From assembly GCA_965199935.1 (NCBI GenBank), contig CBDATD010000002.1, positions 62,001 through 126,000 on the forward strand: 64,000 bases of DNA, in the 5' to 3' direction. Of the stretch, positions 50,293 to 60,438 are shown one piece after another. The notes under the pieces are model-generated. The model did not search any database. It had not been told where the DNA came from and saw only the letters and a list, made by a program, of their open reading frames with translations. A program made the position numbers and the translations under genes. The first letter of the stretch is position 1. Each line of letters starts with the position of its first letter. This DNA comes from JAPPLG01 sp965199935. Its GTDB lineage: Bacteria; Bdellovibrionota; Bdellovibrionia; Bdellovibrionales; UBA1609.

Positions 50293-52438
50293 AGCTATAG
50301 CAATGGAATCGAAAATAAAAAATCCAAAAGTGATTCTCATTACAGATCGAGTGAATCTAGATGAACAAATTTATAAAACATTTGATAACTGTCAAGTGCC
50401 TTTAAAGCGGGCAAAAAGCGGCACCCATCTTATTGAGATTCTAAGATCTTATAAATCTACAGTGATTGCAACAACTGTTTTCAAATTTGATACGGTAGCT
50501 AATTCTAAGGGGACGACTTTAGATTCCAATGATATTATTGTCCTTGTAGATGAAGCACATAGAACACAGTACGGAGAGTCTAATGCGAAAGTTCGAAAAG
50601 TTTTTCCCAATGCTTGCTTTATTGCCTACACCGGCACCCCTTTGACAAAAAAAGAAAAACACACAATGGCAAAATTTGGGAAAATTATCGGTCGTCCTTA
50701 CACCAGTCGGGATGCTTTAGATGATAAAGCTATTGTACCTCTTTTATACGAAGGCCGGCTGGTTCCTCAAGAAATTAACAAAAATCTTTTAGATAGAATG
50801 TTTGAAAGGATTACAAAGGATCTTTCAGAAAAACAGAAAGCAGATCTGAAAAATAAATATAACCGTAGTCAACAATTGGCTAAAACAGAGCAAAGAATGC
50901 GCATGATTGCCATGGATATTAGCTCGCACTTTTCTAGATTGTGGAAAGGAAAAGGATTCAAAGGACAGTTAGCGGTAAATTCTATAGCCAGTGCTTTGAA
51001 ATATAAAAAATATTTTGATGAACTGGGAGAAGTTTCCACTGCCGTTATTATTTCACAGCCGGATGACAGGAAAGGTCATAAACAAACTCAGGAAGATGAA
51101 ACACTCAAACAACAGCACGAAAGGAAAATAAAGGAAAGATTTAACAGCTATCAAGAGTACGAAAAAGCAATGATTGCTAAATTTGACAGTGAAGAAGAAC
51201 CGGATATTTTAATTGTTGTCTATAAACTTCTCACTGGGTTTGATGTTCCTAGAAACACCATCCTTTACATTGACAGACCCTTTTCAGAAAACCATGAGCT
51301 GTTGCAGGCAACAGCTCGAGTAAATAGAGTATTCTCCAATAAAGAATTTGGTTACGTTATAGACTATCACGGCAATTTAAAAACTTTTTTAGATGCTGTT
51401 TCTCATTACGACGATTTAGCTCAAAAAACTCAAAATATAGAAATGGATTCAGATGGAAGACAGGAAGTGCAAAACTCTATCCGGAATATAAAAGAAGAAG
51501 TGGATAAACTGCCCCAATACTATGCTGACCTTATTGGATTGTTTAGTTCAGTAACAAATAAGAAAGATTTAGGTGCTTACGAAAACAACCTCTTTGATGA
51601 AGAAAAAAGAGAAGATTTTTATGAAAAATTTTCTCAATTTGGAAAATGCCTGCATCAAGCTCTTTCCTCTTCTGACTTTATAACAAAAACACCTTCTGCT
51701 CAAATCAAAAAGTACAAGGAAGAACTGAAGTTTTTTTGTAAATTAAAAAATCACATCCAAAAAATATATGTTGAAAGTGTTGATTACAAAGATTATGAAC
51801 CAAAAATTGAAAACCTTTTAAACACTTATGTGCAGGCAGAAGAAATAAAAACAGTTGTTCCTTTGGTGAATATCTATGACAAAACATTCAACTCAGAGCT
51901 GGAAGGCAAAAACACTAAATCGAAAGCTTTAATGATACTGCACCATACTAGAAAATATATTTCAGATAATATGGAAAAGGATCGTGTTTTTTATGAGAGG
52001 CTTTCAAGACTCCTTCAAAAGACTTTAAACGAATATCGAGAACACCGTATTAATGAAAGTGAGTTGCTCAAACAAGCTGTGAAACTAAAAGATGAGGCGT
52101 TAACTCGGACTGGTGACAATCTGCCCTCTTCTTTGGAAGGAAAAGATGAAGCAAAAGCTTTTTTTGGCATCTTAAAAAATGTGATTGAACAGGAAAATAA
52201 TCTCAGTGGAACACATATAAATAAATTAGCAGATATGAGCATAAAGATTGCTCAAATTATTGAAGAACATCGTATTGTTGATTGGTTTAAGAATATAGAC
52301 ATTCAAAATAGAATTAAAAATAAAATAGAAGACTATCTTTATGAGCAAAAGGAGAATGGAGAAATTTCTATTAGTCTTGATTCCATGGATCGTATCATGG
52401 AGGAAACGATTAAAACAGCCAAGAGCCAAAACTTATGA
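50171..52438 (+). pseudogene. hsdR: HsdR helicase/translocase segment (frameshifted)
   Basis: From about 50225 this frame encodes the motor: Walker A VIWHTQGSGKSISMV, VILITDRVNLDEQI, DEAH box VLVDEAHRTQYG, AYTGTPLTKKE, VYKLLTGFDVPRN, and LLQATARVNRVF. The C-terminal helical HsdM-binding region follows. The frame itself begins at 50171, in overlap with the nuclease segment. HsdR cuts unmodified DNA after ATP-driven translocation. With two frame breaks and an N-terminus fused to Fic, intact HsdR cannot be made without recoding or repair. Confidence 0.88.
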
Positions 52439-53166
52439 GGGTACAATATAACACAATCCGTTTTCAACACAAAAAAGAGTGGATTTCTGTTTCTTTGAAA
52501 TATTCATCTAGAAAAACAGTCGGCATTATTATTTACCCTGACAAACGGGTAGGAGTAACAGCTCCTTTCGGAACACCTCTTGCATTCATTAAAAAAGTGA
52601 TGGAACGTAAACAAAAGTGGATTTTTAAACAATTGGAAAAATTGGAGAAGTATCAACCCATGGAAAAAGTTAAGGAATACACTAGCGGGCAAAGTATAAA
52701 AATTCTTGGCCGCGGCTATACGATAAAAATTATCCAAATTCAAGATTTTGAAGAAGAACAAATTGTAAAAGAGCAAGGATTGATTAAAGTTTGTGTTCAC
52801 GATCCAAATCAAAAACAACGCACTCATTTGTTGATTGAAGATTGGTTCAGAAATGAAGCAATGATTTATCTCGCTCAAAAATTTGAGCAATGTTATGAGA
52901 GAATAAAAAAGTACAACGTTGCAAAACCTCTTTACTATTTGCGGTATATGGAAAAACGTTGGGGGAGTTGTACTTCCAAAGGAAATATTTTACTGAATCC
53001 AGAAATTTTTCAACTTCCTTCTCACTGTATTGAATACGTCATCATGCATGAGCTTTGTCATCTAAAATATAAGGAACACTCAAAGGGGTTTTATCACTTC
53101 TTAAATACTGTGATGCCGGAGTGGGAAGATTCTTCTCAAGCTCTGGACTCTTTTTTGCAAGTATAG
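52435..53166 (+). CDS. YgjP-like (DUF45) zinc metallopeptidase-fold protein
   Basis: 243 residues. The zinc site HELCHLKYKEHSKGF is near 205, preceded by MEKRWGSCTSKGNILLNP, the DUF45/YgjP signature. Its ATG overlaps the hsdR stop (ATGA, 52435-52438), so the two are translationally coupled. YgjP-type genes are often found directly after hsdR, which suggests a link to type I restriction (for example turnover of HsdR), though no mechanism is established. The frame is intact. Confidence 0.88.
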   Translation: MRVQYNTIRFQHKKEWISVSLKYSSRKTVGIIIYPDKRVGVTAPFGTPLAFIKKVMERKQKWIFKQLEKLEKYQPMEKVKEYTSGQSIKILGRGYTIKIIQIQDFEEEQIVKEQGLIKVCVHDPNQKQRTHLLIEDWFRNEAMIYLAQKFEQCYERIKKYNVAKPLYYLRYMEKRWGSCTSKGNILLNPEIFQLPSHCIEYVIMHELCHLKYKEHSKGFYHFLNTVMPEWEDSSQALDSFLQV

Positions 53167-53396
53167 TACACATACCTCCTGATTGGTTGGGAATAGAAAG
53201 GGTGTTTTTGGACACTGAAAATATCTTGCATCAACAGCCTAAGTCCTTATTTTTACTCATTTTTTATCCTTTTGAGATGAGGAAAGAAAGGAGACCTGCA
53301 AAAGAGGTTGGAATTTTTTGGGAGCGATTCTTGACATAGGGTGAACTTTGAGCCATAAGAGGGCTTCAGGATAGACGTTAGATTAGGGGGTCTGCT

Positions 53397-53867
53397 ATGG
53401 TTGCGAAGGTTTTGGTTCATTCCATTTTGTTGTTTGTTTTAAGCTTTGGCTTGGTTCATTGCGTGGTTGATGCAGGCGATGATCCTGTAAAACAAGTTGA
53501 TGCTGCTGCGACGCCGGAAGAAGCGGCGGCGGAGGGGAGTCTTTTGGTCTTGGTTAACGCCAGCGGTGACTTGGATGAAACTGTGCAGTATTCCTTTGAC
53601 GCTGATGCCTCAAAAGTGGGTTCTCGGCTGGGGGCGAATCAGTGTGTCGTTGTTTCTGCTGGGAATTTGAATTCTTTCTATTTGTGGAGCGGCGACGACG
53701 GCGATGAAACACGTGAAGAAGGCAAGGTTCATTGCAATGGGGATTGCGAAGGAGGCTTCTTCAAGATTGAGGACACCTACTGGTGGCTTGTTATGGATAA
53801 CTACGAGTTATCTCCTTTAGGGGAAGATGAAGAGAGACCCGATATTAACACATGCACCACTCTTTGA
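53397..53867 (+). CDS. Lipoprotein, acidic, unknown family
   Basis: 156 residues. Signal sequence with lipobox FGLVHC (Cys near residue 22). The mature part is acidic and begins with an Ala/Glu/Asp-rich linker. It has four further Cys (NQCVVV, HCNGDC, NTCTTL) and aromatic strands (TYWWLVMDNY). No family is recognised. AGGGGGTCTGCT precedes the ATG. The style resembles the lipoproteins at 20.8-22.5 kb. Confidence 0.6.
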   Translation: MVAKVLVHSILLFVLSFGLVHCVVDAGDDPVKQVDAAATPEEAAAEGSLLVLVNASGDLDETVQYSFDADASKVGSRLGANQCVVVSAGNLNSFYLWSGDDGDETREEGKVHCNGDCEGGFFKIEDTYWWLVMDNYELSPLGEDEERPDINTCTTL

Positions 53868-53948
53868 CTTGGCGGGCGAAGCTGTTGAGAGTTGAGAACA
53901 GTCCTGCAAAAACCTCCTGAAAGGGCGGTATAGGTGTTGTCAGCGAAA

Positions 53949-53987
53949 TAAAAAAGAGAGGAGCTTTCCAGCCCCTCTCTTTTTTTA
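53949..53987 (-). terminator. Terminator behind tRNA-Leu
   Basis: Stem AAAGAGAGG with CCTCTCTTT and the tetraloop core GGGGCT-ggaa-AGCTCC on the minus strand, ending in a T run. It begins right after the tRNA. It is nearly the same core as the tRNA-His terminator. Confidence 0.85.
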
Positions 53988-54071
53988 TGCCTCGGGGGAG
54001 ACTCGAACTCCCACGGCCTTACGGCCATACGATTTTGAGTCGTACGCGTCTGCCAGTTCCGCCACCAAGGC
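53988..54071 (-). tRNA. tRNA-Leu (CAA)
   Basis: 84 nt with a long variable arm (TGGCCGTAAGGCCGT), as in class II tRNAs. The acceptor is GCCTTGG with CCGAGGC, and the anticodon loop CTCAAAA gives anticodon CAA (reads UUG). It lies 7 bp behind the CBS-protein gene on the same strand and probably shares its transcript. Confidence 0.93.
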
Positions 54072-54078
54072 TTTCTTT

Positions 54079-55164
54079 CTACGTATTTGAAGTCTTCCGC
54101 GCATTCAAGCTAAAGCTTGAGCTGTTTGTTTTCTCTCCCAGAAACTGCTTTCGCTCTTTCCATTTGTCAATAGCCAGCTTCCTCAAGTCTTCCACAGAGT
54201 CTAATTCATCCACAATTTCCACACCTAAAATAGTTTCCACAGCATCTTCTAATGTGACCAAACCCGTTGTCATTCCATACTCATCCACAACTAAAAAAAT
54301 ATGCTCCTTTCTCTTGATAAATTGATCCATAGTCGCCGCCACAGAAATATGTTCGGGGATCACGTGCAAAGGCATTCGATACTCTGACAGCTTCATATTG
54401 GACAAACCCAAGGACTGAGCTTCAAAAATTTTATACCTGTGAATCATTCCTTCAATGGTCTCTAAATTATTTTTAAAAATAGGAATGCGGGAAAATGAAA
54501 TGCTTTTATGTTTTTTAATCACCTCCCCAATAGTCATATTTTGGTCTAAAGCAAAAATCACAGACCGAGGAGTCATAATTTCAGAAACTTTCAAAGAATC
54601 CATAGTCAGCGAGTTGATAATAATGTGGCTTTCTTTCTGTCCAATCACCCCGGCTTCAGCTCCTATTTCAGCGGCCGCAATAATCTCCTCCTTTGTCACC
54701 GAAGTTTTAGTTTTTTTAGAAAGCAGTTTATTGATCTTTTCAGACACCCAAACCATGGGGTAAGTGATATAAATTAAGTATTTAATTGTATAAGCGCACA
54801 CTGGGGCAACGGCCCTCCAATGAACAGCGCCCAAGTTTTTAGGAATGATTTCCGCAAAAATTAAAATAACAAAGGTCAAAATTCCTGAAAAAACAGCCAC
54901 ATAAGAACTTCCAAATAAAAAGTGCGCCTGGGCCCCCACCCCCGCGGCCCCCACAGTATTGGCAATGGTGTTGAGTGTGAGAATAGAACTCAAAGGGCGG
55001 TTCATATTTTGTTTAAACTGTCTTAAGATAAAAGCAAACTTCCTCCCTTTTTTGAGGTGAGATTGAATGTACACCCCGCTGATGGAAAGAAAACAAGCCT
55101 CCAGCAAAGAACAAACAAAAGAGACCACCACTGCCAGTAAAAAGAAAAAGATCAGCAGGTTCAT
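54079..55164 (-). CDS. CNNM/CorC-type (DUF21 plus CBS) membrane protein
   Basis: 361 residues. The N-terminal DUF21 domain has four membrane segments (start FFFLLAVVVSFVCSLLEACFLSIS; also FAEIIPKNLG near 105). A CBS pair follows at about 195-325 (SEIMTPRSVIFALD and HIFLVVDEYGMTTGLVTLEDAVE). The C-terminal CorC_HlyC domain found in longer family members is missing. Such proteins are linked to magnesium or cobalt efflux. The gene is followed directly by tRNA-Leu. Confidence 0.88.
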   Translation of the reverse strand: MNLLIFFFLLAVVVSFVCSLLEACFLSISGVYIQSHLKKGRKFAFILRQFKQNMNRPLSSILTLNTIANTVGAAGVGAQAHFLFGSSYVAVFSGILTFVILIFAEIIPKNLGAVHWRAVAPVCAYTIKYLIYITYPMVWVSEKINKLLSKKTKTSVTKEEIIAAAEIGAEAGVIGQKESHIIINSLTMDSLKVSEIMTPRSVIFALDQNMTIGEVIKKHKSISFSRIPIFKNNLETIEGMIHRYKIFEAQSLGLSNMKLSEYRMPLHVIPEHISVAATMDQFIKRKEHIFLVVDEYGMTTGLVTLEDAVETILGVEIVDELDSVEDLRKLAIDKWKERKQFLGEKTNSSSFSLNARKTSNT

Positions 55165-55174
55165 CTAGGTCCAG

Positions 55175-55197
55175 AAAAAAGCCCTTCGAAAAAGGGC
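55175..55197 (-). terminator. Terminator after fusA-dcd
   Basis: On the minus strand, GCCCTT pairs with AAGGGC around a short loop and is followed by six Ts. It separates dcd from the CBS-protein gene, which starts 10 bp further on. Confidence 0.7.
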
Positions 55198-55296
55198 AGG
55201 GGATCAGGTTTTGAAGAATCTTCAGACATACGCTCTATAATCAGACTAACAACAAAAGATTCTAACAGCAAATGTTTTTTTTGCAGGACGGCCCTC

Positions 55297-55839
55297 TTAT
55301 TTTTTATTTTCGACATCCTTAGAAATTAGGCTTCCCATAACTCCTGTTTGATTCTGGTATTTACCGGTATAAATGCTTTGAGGGGGCCGGTCCATCTGGC
55401 ACAGCACAATTTGGCATATTCTGTGATTGGATCTTAAGCGGATAGGCATCGTATTGGCATTAAAAAGCTCTAAAACAATCTGCCCCTTAAAGCCTGGAGC
55501 CACCCAGCCGGCGTTTTGAATAAACAGCCCCATACGCCCAATGGAGCTGCGGCCTTCTAAAAATGCGGTGATATTGGAGGGCAGTTTGATTGTTTCTTTT
55601 GTGGCGCCTAACACAAAAGATCGAGCGGGAACCACAAACTCATCAGACTGCACTTCAAGATAATGAGGATCTGAGTGAAAATTTAAAATATCCATTTTTT
55701 CCCAATATTTCAAAATGGCAAATTCAGAGCCTAAGCGAAGATCCACAGACGCTGACTGCACAGAGGAAGAAGGCAGGCCGGTGATTTCAAGCTCTTTAGT
55801 TTTTAGCAAATCCCGAATGGAATGATCCGATAAAATCAT
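55297..55839 (-). CDS. dcd: dCTP deaminase
   Basis: 180 residues. SVDLRLGSEF and EGRSSIGRMGLFIQNAGWVAPGF, followed by KGQIVLELFN, are family signatures, with the catalytic Glu in LELFN. It converts dCTP to dUTP as a source of dTTP. ATG overlaps the fusA stop (ATGA at 55836-55839). Some family members also hydrolyse dUTP; the sequence alone does not settle that. Confidence 0.93.
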   Translation of the reverse strand: MILSDHSIRDLLKTKELEITGLPSSSVQSASVDLRLGSEFAILKYWEKMDILNFHSDPHYLEVQSDEFVVPARSFVLGATKETIKLPSNITAFLEGRSSIGRMGLFIQNAGWVAPGFKGQIVLELFNANTMPIRLRSNHRICQIVLCQMDRPPQSIYTGKYQNQTGVMGSLISKDVENKK

Positions 55840-57935
55840 GCACCCTCTTTTTTCTCTATGTACTCTTTGGCCAACTGCTCCTGCAGAGCGTGGGGGACTT
55901 TGCTGTAGTGAGAAAACTCCATCGTAAACTCGCCCTTTCCCTGTGTGGAGGAGCGAAGCTCTGTGGAGTAATTAAACATTTCCGCAAGAGGAGTCTCTGC
56001 TTCAATAGTAGTGAACCGATCTGTCGAGTGAGTGCCTTTAATCACCCCTCTTCTTTGGTTGATATTTCCAATCACATTGCCTTGAAATTCTTCAGGGCAG
56101 GAAACTTCCAGCTTCATAATTGGCTCCAAAGCTGTCGGTTTTGCTTTGAGGTAAGCCTCGCGAAAAGCCGCCATAGCGCAGATTTTAAAAGCCAGCTCGG
56201 AAGAATCGACGTCATGATAAGCCCCGTCGGTTAAACAAGCCTTGATTCCGACAATAGGAAAACCAATGAGCGGGCCTTTTTTCATTTGCTCCGAGAACCC
56301 TTTATCTACAGCTGGAATATACTCCTTAGGAATTCTTCCCCCTGTGATGCGGCTTACAAATTCATAGTGTTTGGAGGCATTTTGATCTATGGGTTCAAGA
56401 CGTCCTACGACTTTAGCAAATTGTCCGGCCCCTCCTGTTTGCTTTTTGTGAGTGTAGTCAAAGTCCACAGGCTGAGCAATAGTTTCACGATAAGCCACTT
56501 GCGGCTGTCCTGTGACGACATCACAGGAAAACTCTCTCTTCATTCTTTCAATATAAATATTCAGATGTAGCTCCCCCATACCGGAAACAATCGTTTGGGC
56601 AGACTCTTCGTCTCTGTGAACAAAAAAAGTAGGATCCTCTTTTCTAAACTTTTGCAGGGCCTTGTTAAAATTCGCAGACCCTGATCTATCCTTAGGGGAG
56701 ACAGCTAAAGACATCACAGGTTCGGGTACAAACATAGAGGTCATTGTACAGCGGATTCTGCCATCGCAAAAGGTGTCTCCAGAAGCACAGTCCACTCCAA
56801 AGAAGGCTACAATGTCTCCTGCAGAGGCTGATTCAATATCTTCCATATCATCAGCGTGCATGTACACCAGCCTCGGCACTTTGACTTTTTTTTGCGTTCT
56901 GCTGTTGGTGATAAAATCTCCCTTTTTGACAGAGCCTTGATAAATTCTCATATAAGTTAATTGTCCGAAACGTCCGTCTTCCAATTTAAAGGCCAAGCCT
57001 ATAAAAGGTTTTTCAGGATCTACTTCTATAGGTGATTCTTTTTCGTCTTGTTCCATATCCAGGGCTGAATTTTGAATGTCATAGGGTGTGGGGAGATAGG
57101 CGAGGACGGCGTCCAGGCAGGCTTGCACTCCTTTATTTTTAAAGGCAGAACCCATAAAGACCGGTGTCACTTCTAAAGCAAGACAGGCTTTCCGGCAGAC
57201 TTCATGAATCAGATCTTCTGAAACCTCCTCTTCATTGAGAAATTTTTCAGCCAGCTTGTCATCAAAATCTGCTAATTTTTCGATCATCTCATTTCTGTAT
57301 TTTTCATAATCTTCTTTGAGAGAGTTTGGAATTTCTTCATATTTCACTTTTTCTCCCTGCTCCCCTGTAAAATAAACGGCCTTTCCCCGCGCCAAATCGA
57401 CAACCCCCTCATGTTTGTCTTCCAAGCCAATAGGGATCTGCATTAACACAGCATTGAGGTTTAATTTTTCTCTCAGCATTTCAGTGACTCGGAAAGGGTC
57501 GGCTCCAGCTCGATCCAACTTGTTAATAAAGGCAATTCGCGGCACCTTATAACGCCGCATCTGCCGATCCACCGTAATGGACTGTGACTGAACTCCGGCC
57601 ACTCCGCATAAAACCAAAATCGCTCCGTCTAAGACCCTCAAAGCTCTTTCCACCTCAATGGTAAAGTCCACGTGTCCGGGAGTATCAATAATATTAATAA
57701 CACCCTCTTTCCACTGAACAGAGGTGGCCGCCGATTTAATTGTGATTCCCCTTTCACGCTCCAATTCCATAGAATCCATTTTTGCTCCTACACCGTCTTT
57801 GCCTTTGACGTCATGTATGGCGTGGATACGCCCTGTATAAAACAAAATTCTTTCTGTGAGAGTTGTCTTCCCAGAATCAATATGCGCTGAAATGCCTATA
57901 TTTCTAATTTTTTCAATATCTCTTTTTTTCTTCAT
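55836..57935 (-). CDS. fusA: Translation elongation factor G
   Basis: 699 residues, full length. GTPase motifs are ISAHIDSGKTTLTER (about 15-29), RGITIKSAAT, IDTPGHVDF and FINKLDRAGA. Domains II-V follow (KKGDFITNSRTQKKVKVPRL, YKEYIPAVDKGF-type region). It catalyses ribosomal translocation. It is not in a str operon (no rpsL, rpsG or tuf nearby) but precedes dcd. The AHIDSGKTT form with Ser is common in EF-G paralogues of several phyla, so a second fusA elsewhere in the genome is possible. Confidence 0.95.
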   Translation of the reverse strand: MKKKRDIEKIRNIGISAHIDSGKTTLTERILFYTGRIHAIHDVKGKDGVGAKMDSMELERERGITIKSAATSVQWKEGVINIIDTPGHVDFTIEVERALRVLDGAILVLCGVAGVQSQSITVDRQMRRYKVPRIAFINKLDRAGADPFRVTEMLREKLNLNAVLMQIPIGLEDKHEGVVDLARGKAVYFTGEQGEKVKYEEIPNSLKEDYEKYRNEMIEKLADFDDKLAEKFLNEEEVSEDLIHEVCRKACLALEVTPVFMGSAFKNKGVQACLDAVLAYLPTPYDIQNSALDMEQDEKESPIEVDPEKPFIGLAFKLEDGRFGQLTYMRIYQGSVKKGDFITNSRTQKKVKVPRLVYMHADDMEDIESASAGDIVAFFGVDCASGDTFCDGRIRCTMTSMFVPEPVMSLAVSPKDRSGSANFNKALQKFRKEDPTFFVHRDEESAQTIVSGMGELHLNIYIERMKREFSCDVVTGQPQVAYRETIAQPVDFDYTHKKQTGGAGQFAKVVGRLEPIDQNASKHYEFVSRITGGRIPKEYIPAVDKGFSEQMKKGPLIGFPIVGIKACLTDGAYHDVDSSELAFKICAMAAFREAYLKAKPTALEPIMKLEVSCPEEFQGNVIGNINQRRGVIKGTHSTDRFTTIEAETPLAEMFNYSTELRSSTQGKGEFTMEFSHYSKVPHALQEQLAKEYIEKKEGA

Positions 57936-58004
57936 TGTTTCTCCCTCAAGACCATTGACTGGATTTTAACAAGTCCTTTTATTGTTGTTTGCATACACAA
58001 GGGT

Positions 58005-58038
58005 CCTTTCCAAAATCAATAACAACTTTGGAAAGGGC
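58005..58038 (+). terminator. Terminator-like hairpin upstream of porin gene
   Basis: CCTTTCCAAA (58005-58014) pairs with TTTGGAAAGG (58027-58036), followed by GCTTTTTAT on the plus strand. No plus-strand gene precedes it, since fusA runs the other way. It may end a short leader RNA or act as an attenuator before 58211. Confidence 0.4.
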
Positions 58039-58210
58039 TTTTTATATTGTTTTTGCCGCCTTTTTGCAAGATTAACAAAAACCTAAAGAGTTCTTAACAA
58101 AATCTTAACCTGAATCTGCTAGTATTTATTGAGTGATTCAGGGTATTTATCCGTTCAGTTTAGAGAGGGCCTTGTGGTCCTTGTAAGGTTGAAATTTTTT
58201 ATTTGAGGTT

Positions 58211-59536
58211 ATGAAATTGAGATTGTTATTGATTTTTTTATGTTTGGTGTGGGGAGCGGCGGTTCACGCTGAGGCCGGTGAAGATTTAAACTCTTCTCTG
58301 CTGATTGCTTACACGGCCAATCAATCCAACCGCATGGTGCAGTCGCTGACGGCGGATTCCTTAAAATTAGAGGACTCCTTTGGCTTTGGCGGGGACATGA
58401 GGTTTAGGTATATGAACTTCTTTGAAGAGAGCCTCACGCACGCCTTTCAGCTTCGTGTGAGAGGGGGCTTTGAGGGACGCATCAACCCCCGAATGTCTTG
58501 GGGTTTTAAATTGGCTTCTGGAGGGCAGGGGGATAATTATCGACCTGTCTTGAACTATGATCGAGATCAGTTCATAGGCGGATTTGATGGAAAGTCAGTT
58601 TGGCTGAGCGGTGCTTATCTCTCTTATTCACCTGTTGAAAATGCTGTTGTTCAGTTTGGGAAGTTAGACAAGAGTCCTTTTTTAGATCCTCTTCGCTACA
58701 ATCCTTTATGGGATGAAGACATAGCCCCTGAAGGTCTTTCGGCTCACTATCGAACATCCGTTCAAAACCGCTATACATTTGATCTCAAAACTTCCTGGTT
58801 CTTTGTTAATCCTGTGTCGCCTAAAATCACGGCTTCGGGTGTAGAAAGAAATAAGGACGGTGCGGGTCAAAAGTCGTCATTGGGGTTTTTGCTGAAGGAC
58901 GAAGAATGGTTTGATACTCAGAACAAAGGGATGTTTTCTGCTTCCGGTCAAGCTTTGATGTCCAGTAATGACTACGATCTAAGTGTTGGTGTCAGCTATC
59001 ACAATGTCCAAACGAAGGGAGCCTTGTCAAAAAGCAAGAGGAATTCCACAACAGTTGTGGAGAACAGCAACGTTGAAGAAAAGACTTCTTCTGCTTCTCC
59101 CCAGGAGTATCGACAGCTGTTGTATCATTACTCGGTGGTTGATCTGTTTTTGCAGATGAACGTTAAAAGCCTTCAACTCTATCCTGTTCCCCTGTCTTTG
59201 TCCCTTCAGCTCACTCAAAATTTTGGCGCTGAATCCAACCTTACGTCTGCAGAGTCTTTTGGTTTCGTGGTGGGGGGAGTTTTGGGCCGTCCTCAACGCA
59301 CTGGACATCTGAATTTAGCTTACCATTTCTTCCAGCTTCCTAATGATGTAACACTGAGTCATTTTGTAGATTCTGATATTGGAGGAACCGGCTACACAGG
59401 CCATCAGCTCACGGCCCGCTATTTTATCAACGAAGATATGGCTTTTGATTTTAAGTACATTATGAAAATGGATTCTATACATGAAGATGCTAAAATACTG
59501 CATCAAGGTTTTGCCTCCGTACTCATTAAGATATAA
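58211..59536 (+). CDS. Outer-membrane porin-like protein
   Basis: 441 residues. Signal peptide MKLRLLLIFLCLVWGAAVHA. The rest shows alternating polar and hydrophobic strands of a large beta-barrel: FGGDMRFRYMNFF, AFQLRVRGGFEGRINPRMSWGFKLASG, VVQFGKLDKSPF and LTARYFINEDMAFDFKYIMKM. It resembles the putative-porin group found in Bdellovibrio relatives. Probably a diffusion channel; substrate unknown. It is the first gene of a rightward run of envelope genes. Confidence 0.75.
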   Translation: MKLRLLLIFLCLVWGAAVHAEAGEDLNSSLLIAYTANQSNRMVQSLTADSLKLEDSFGFGGDMRFRYMNFFEESLTHAFQLRVRGGFEGRINPRMSWGFKLASGGQGDNYRPVLNYDRDQFIGGFDGKSVWLSGAYLSYSPVENAVVQFGKLDKSPFLDPLRYNPLWDEDIAPEGLSAHYRTSVQNRYTFDLKTSWFFVNPVSPKITASGVERNKDGAGQKSSLGFLLKDEEWFDTQNKGMFSASGQALMSSNDYDLSVGVSYHNVQTKGALSKSKRNSTTVVENSNVEEKTSSASPQEYRQLLYHYSVVDLFLQMNVKSLQLYPVPLSLSLQLTQNFGAESNLTSAESFGFVVGGVLGRPQRTGHLNLAYHFFQLPNDVTLSHFVDSDIGGTGYTGHQLTARYFINEDMAFDFKYIMKMDSIHEDAKILHQGFASVLIKI

Positions 59537-59614
59537 CCGTCTAATTGTTAGACAATAGCTTTTCGCTCTATTCTCAGAAAATAAGCCTACAAATTCTTGC
59601 TATAAATTTTTAGA

Positions 59615-60424
59615 ATGAAGCTTAGGCTGTATCAGATGAGATATTTTTGTTTATTGTTGTTTTTTCTCTGCTTTCCTTTTTCCGTAGAGAGCAAGGAGAT
59701 TCGTTTTCCAGATGAAGAACTGGCTCCTGAGTCCGTTCTGCCTGTTTTTGAAAATAATACAAAATCAACAATGAATCGAAGGGTTCAATTAAAAAATAAG
59801 CTTGGAGTCAGCGGTTCATTTTTGGGGCGTATGGACGAGCCGTTTTTGCACCCTGTTACTTTGTCTGGGGCTGTGGAGTTTTTTTTTAATGAAACACATG
59901 GAGTTCGCATTTCCAGTTTTTACTTCTGGCCCGGACTGTCCAACATCGGCCTCTCCACCGCAACTCAAACAAGAGACTACAGCATCGCTTTTGATCCTGG
60001 AAAAATCCATCACCCTCAGTTGGGTTTCTTTTTCAGTTATGCGCTGGCTCCTTTCTATGGAAAAATATCTCTAGCGACAAATCTAGTCGCTAATCTCAAT
60101 TTATCCATGTATTTTGGTCTGGGGGCCTTGGCTTTAGACTATGATGTACAGCACCCCTCAGATGAAGCATGGACTTACGCCGGCCTTGTGGAGCTGAATC
60201 AAAAAGTGTTTATCGGCCGTCGATTTTACCTTCATGGTTCTTTGAGCTTTCTTATTTATCACGCTCCTAATCCTATATGGTGCAGAGGCCCTGCCGACTA
60301 CATGGGCAGTGATTCCTGCAATCTGTACGCGAATAAGAGAGATGTCATATCTTACGAAGATGCTGAGAAGGATATTTTATTTCGAACGATTGTCGGCGGC
60401 GGCTTAGGGATTTTATTGTTTTAA
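59615..60424 (+). CDS. Outer-membrane beta-barrel protein (Glt/OMP_myx type)
   Basis: 269 residues. Signal peptide ending near SVESK, then an eight-stranded barrel pattern typical of the myxobacterial outer-membrane beta-barrel family (GVSGSFLGRMDEPFLHPVTL, HGVRISSFYFWPG, VANLNLSMYFGLGAL). It ends in GGGLGILLF, an aromatic C-terminal strand as recognised by the BAM complex. It lies 14 bp upstream of a paralogue. In Myxococcus such barrels (GltA, GltB) belong to the gliding machinery. That role here is inference. Confidence 0.7.
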   Translation: MKLRLYQMRYFCLLLFFLCFPFSVESKEIRFPDEELAPESVLPVFENNTKSTMNRRVQLKNKLGVSGSFLGRMDEPFLHPVTLSGAVEFFFNETHGVRISSFYFWPGLSNIGLSTATQTRDYSIAFDPGKIHHPQLGFFFSYALAPFYGKISLATNLVANLNLSMYFGLGALALDYDVQHPSDEAWTYAGLVELNQKVFIGRRFYLHGSLSFLIYHAPNPIWCRGPADYMGSDSCNLYANKRDVISYEDAEKDILFRTIVGGGLGILLF

Positions 60425-60438
60425 GGGGGCCTCTGATT

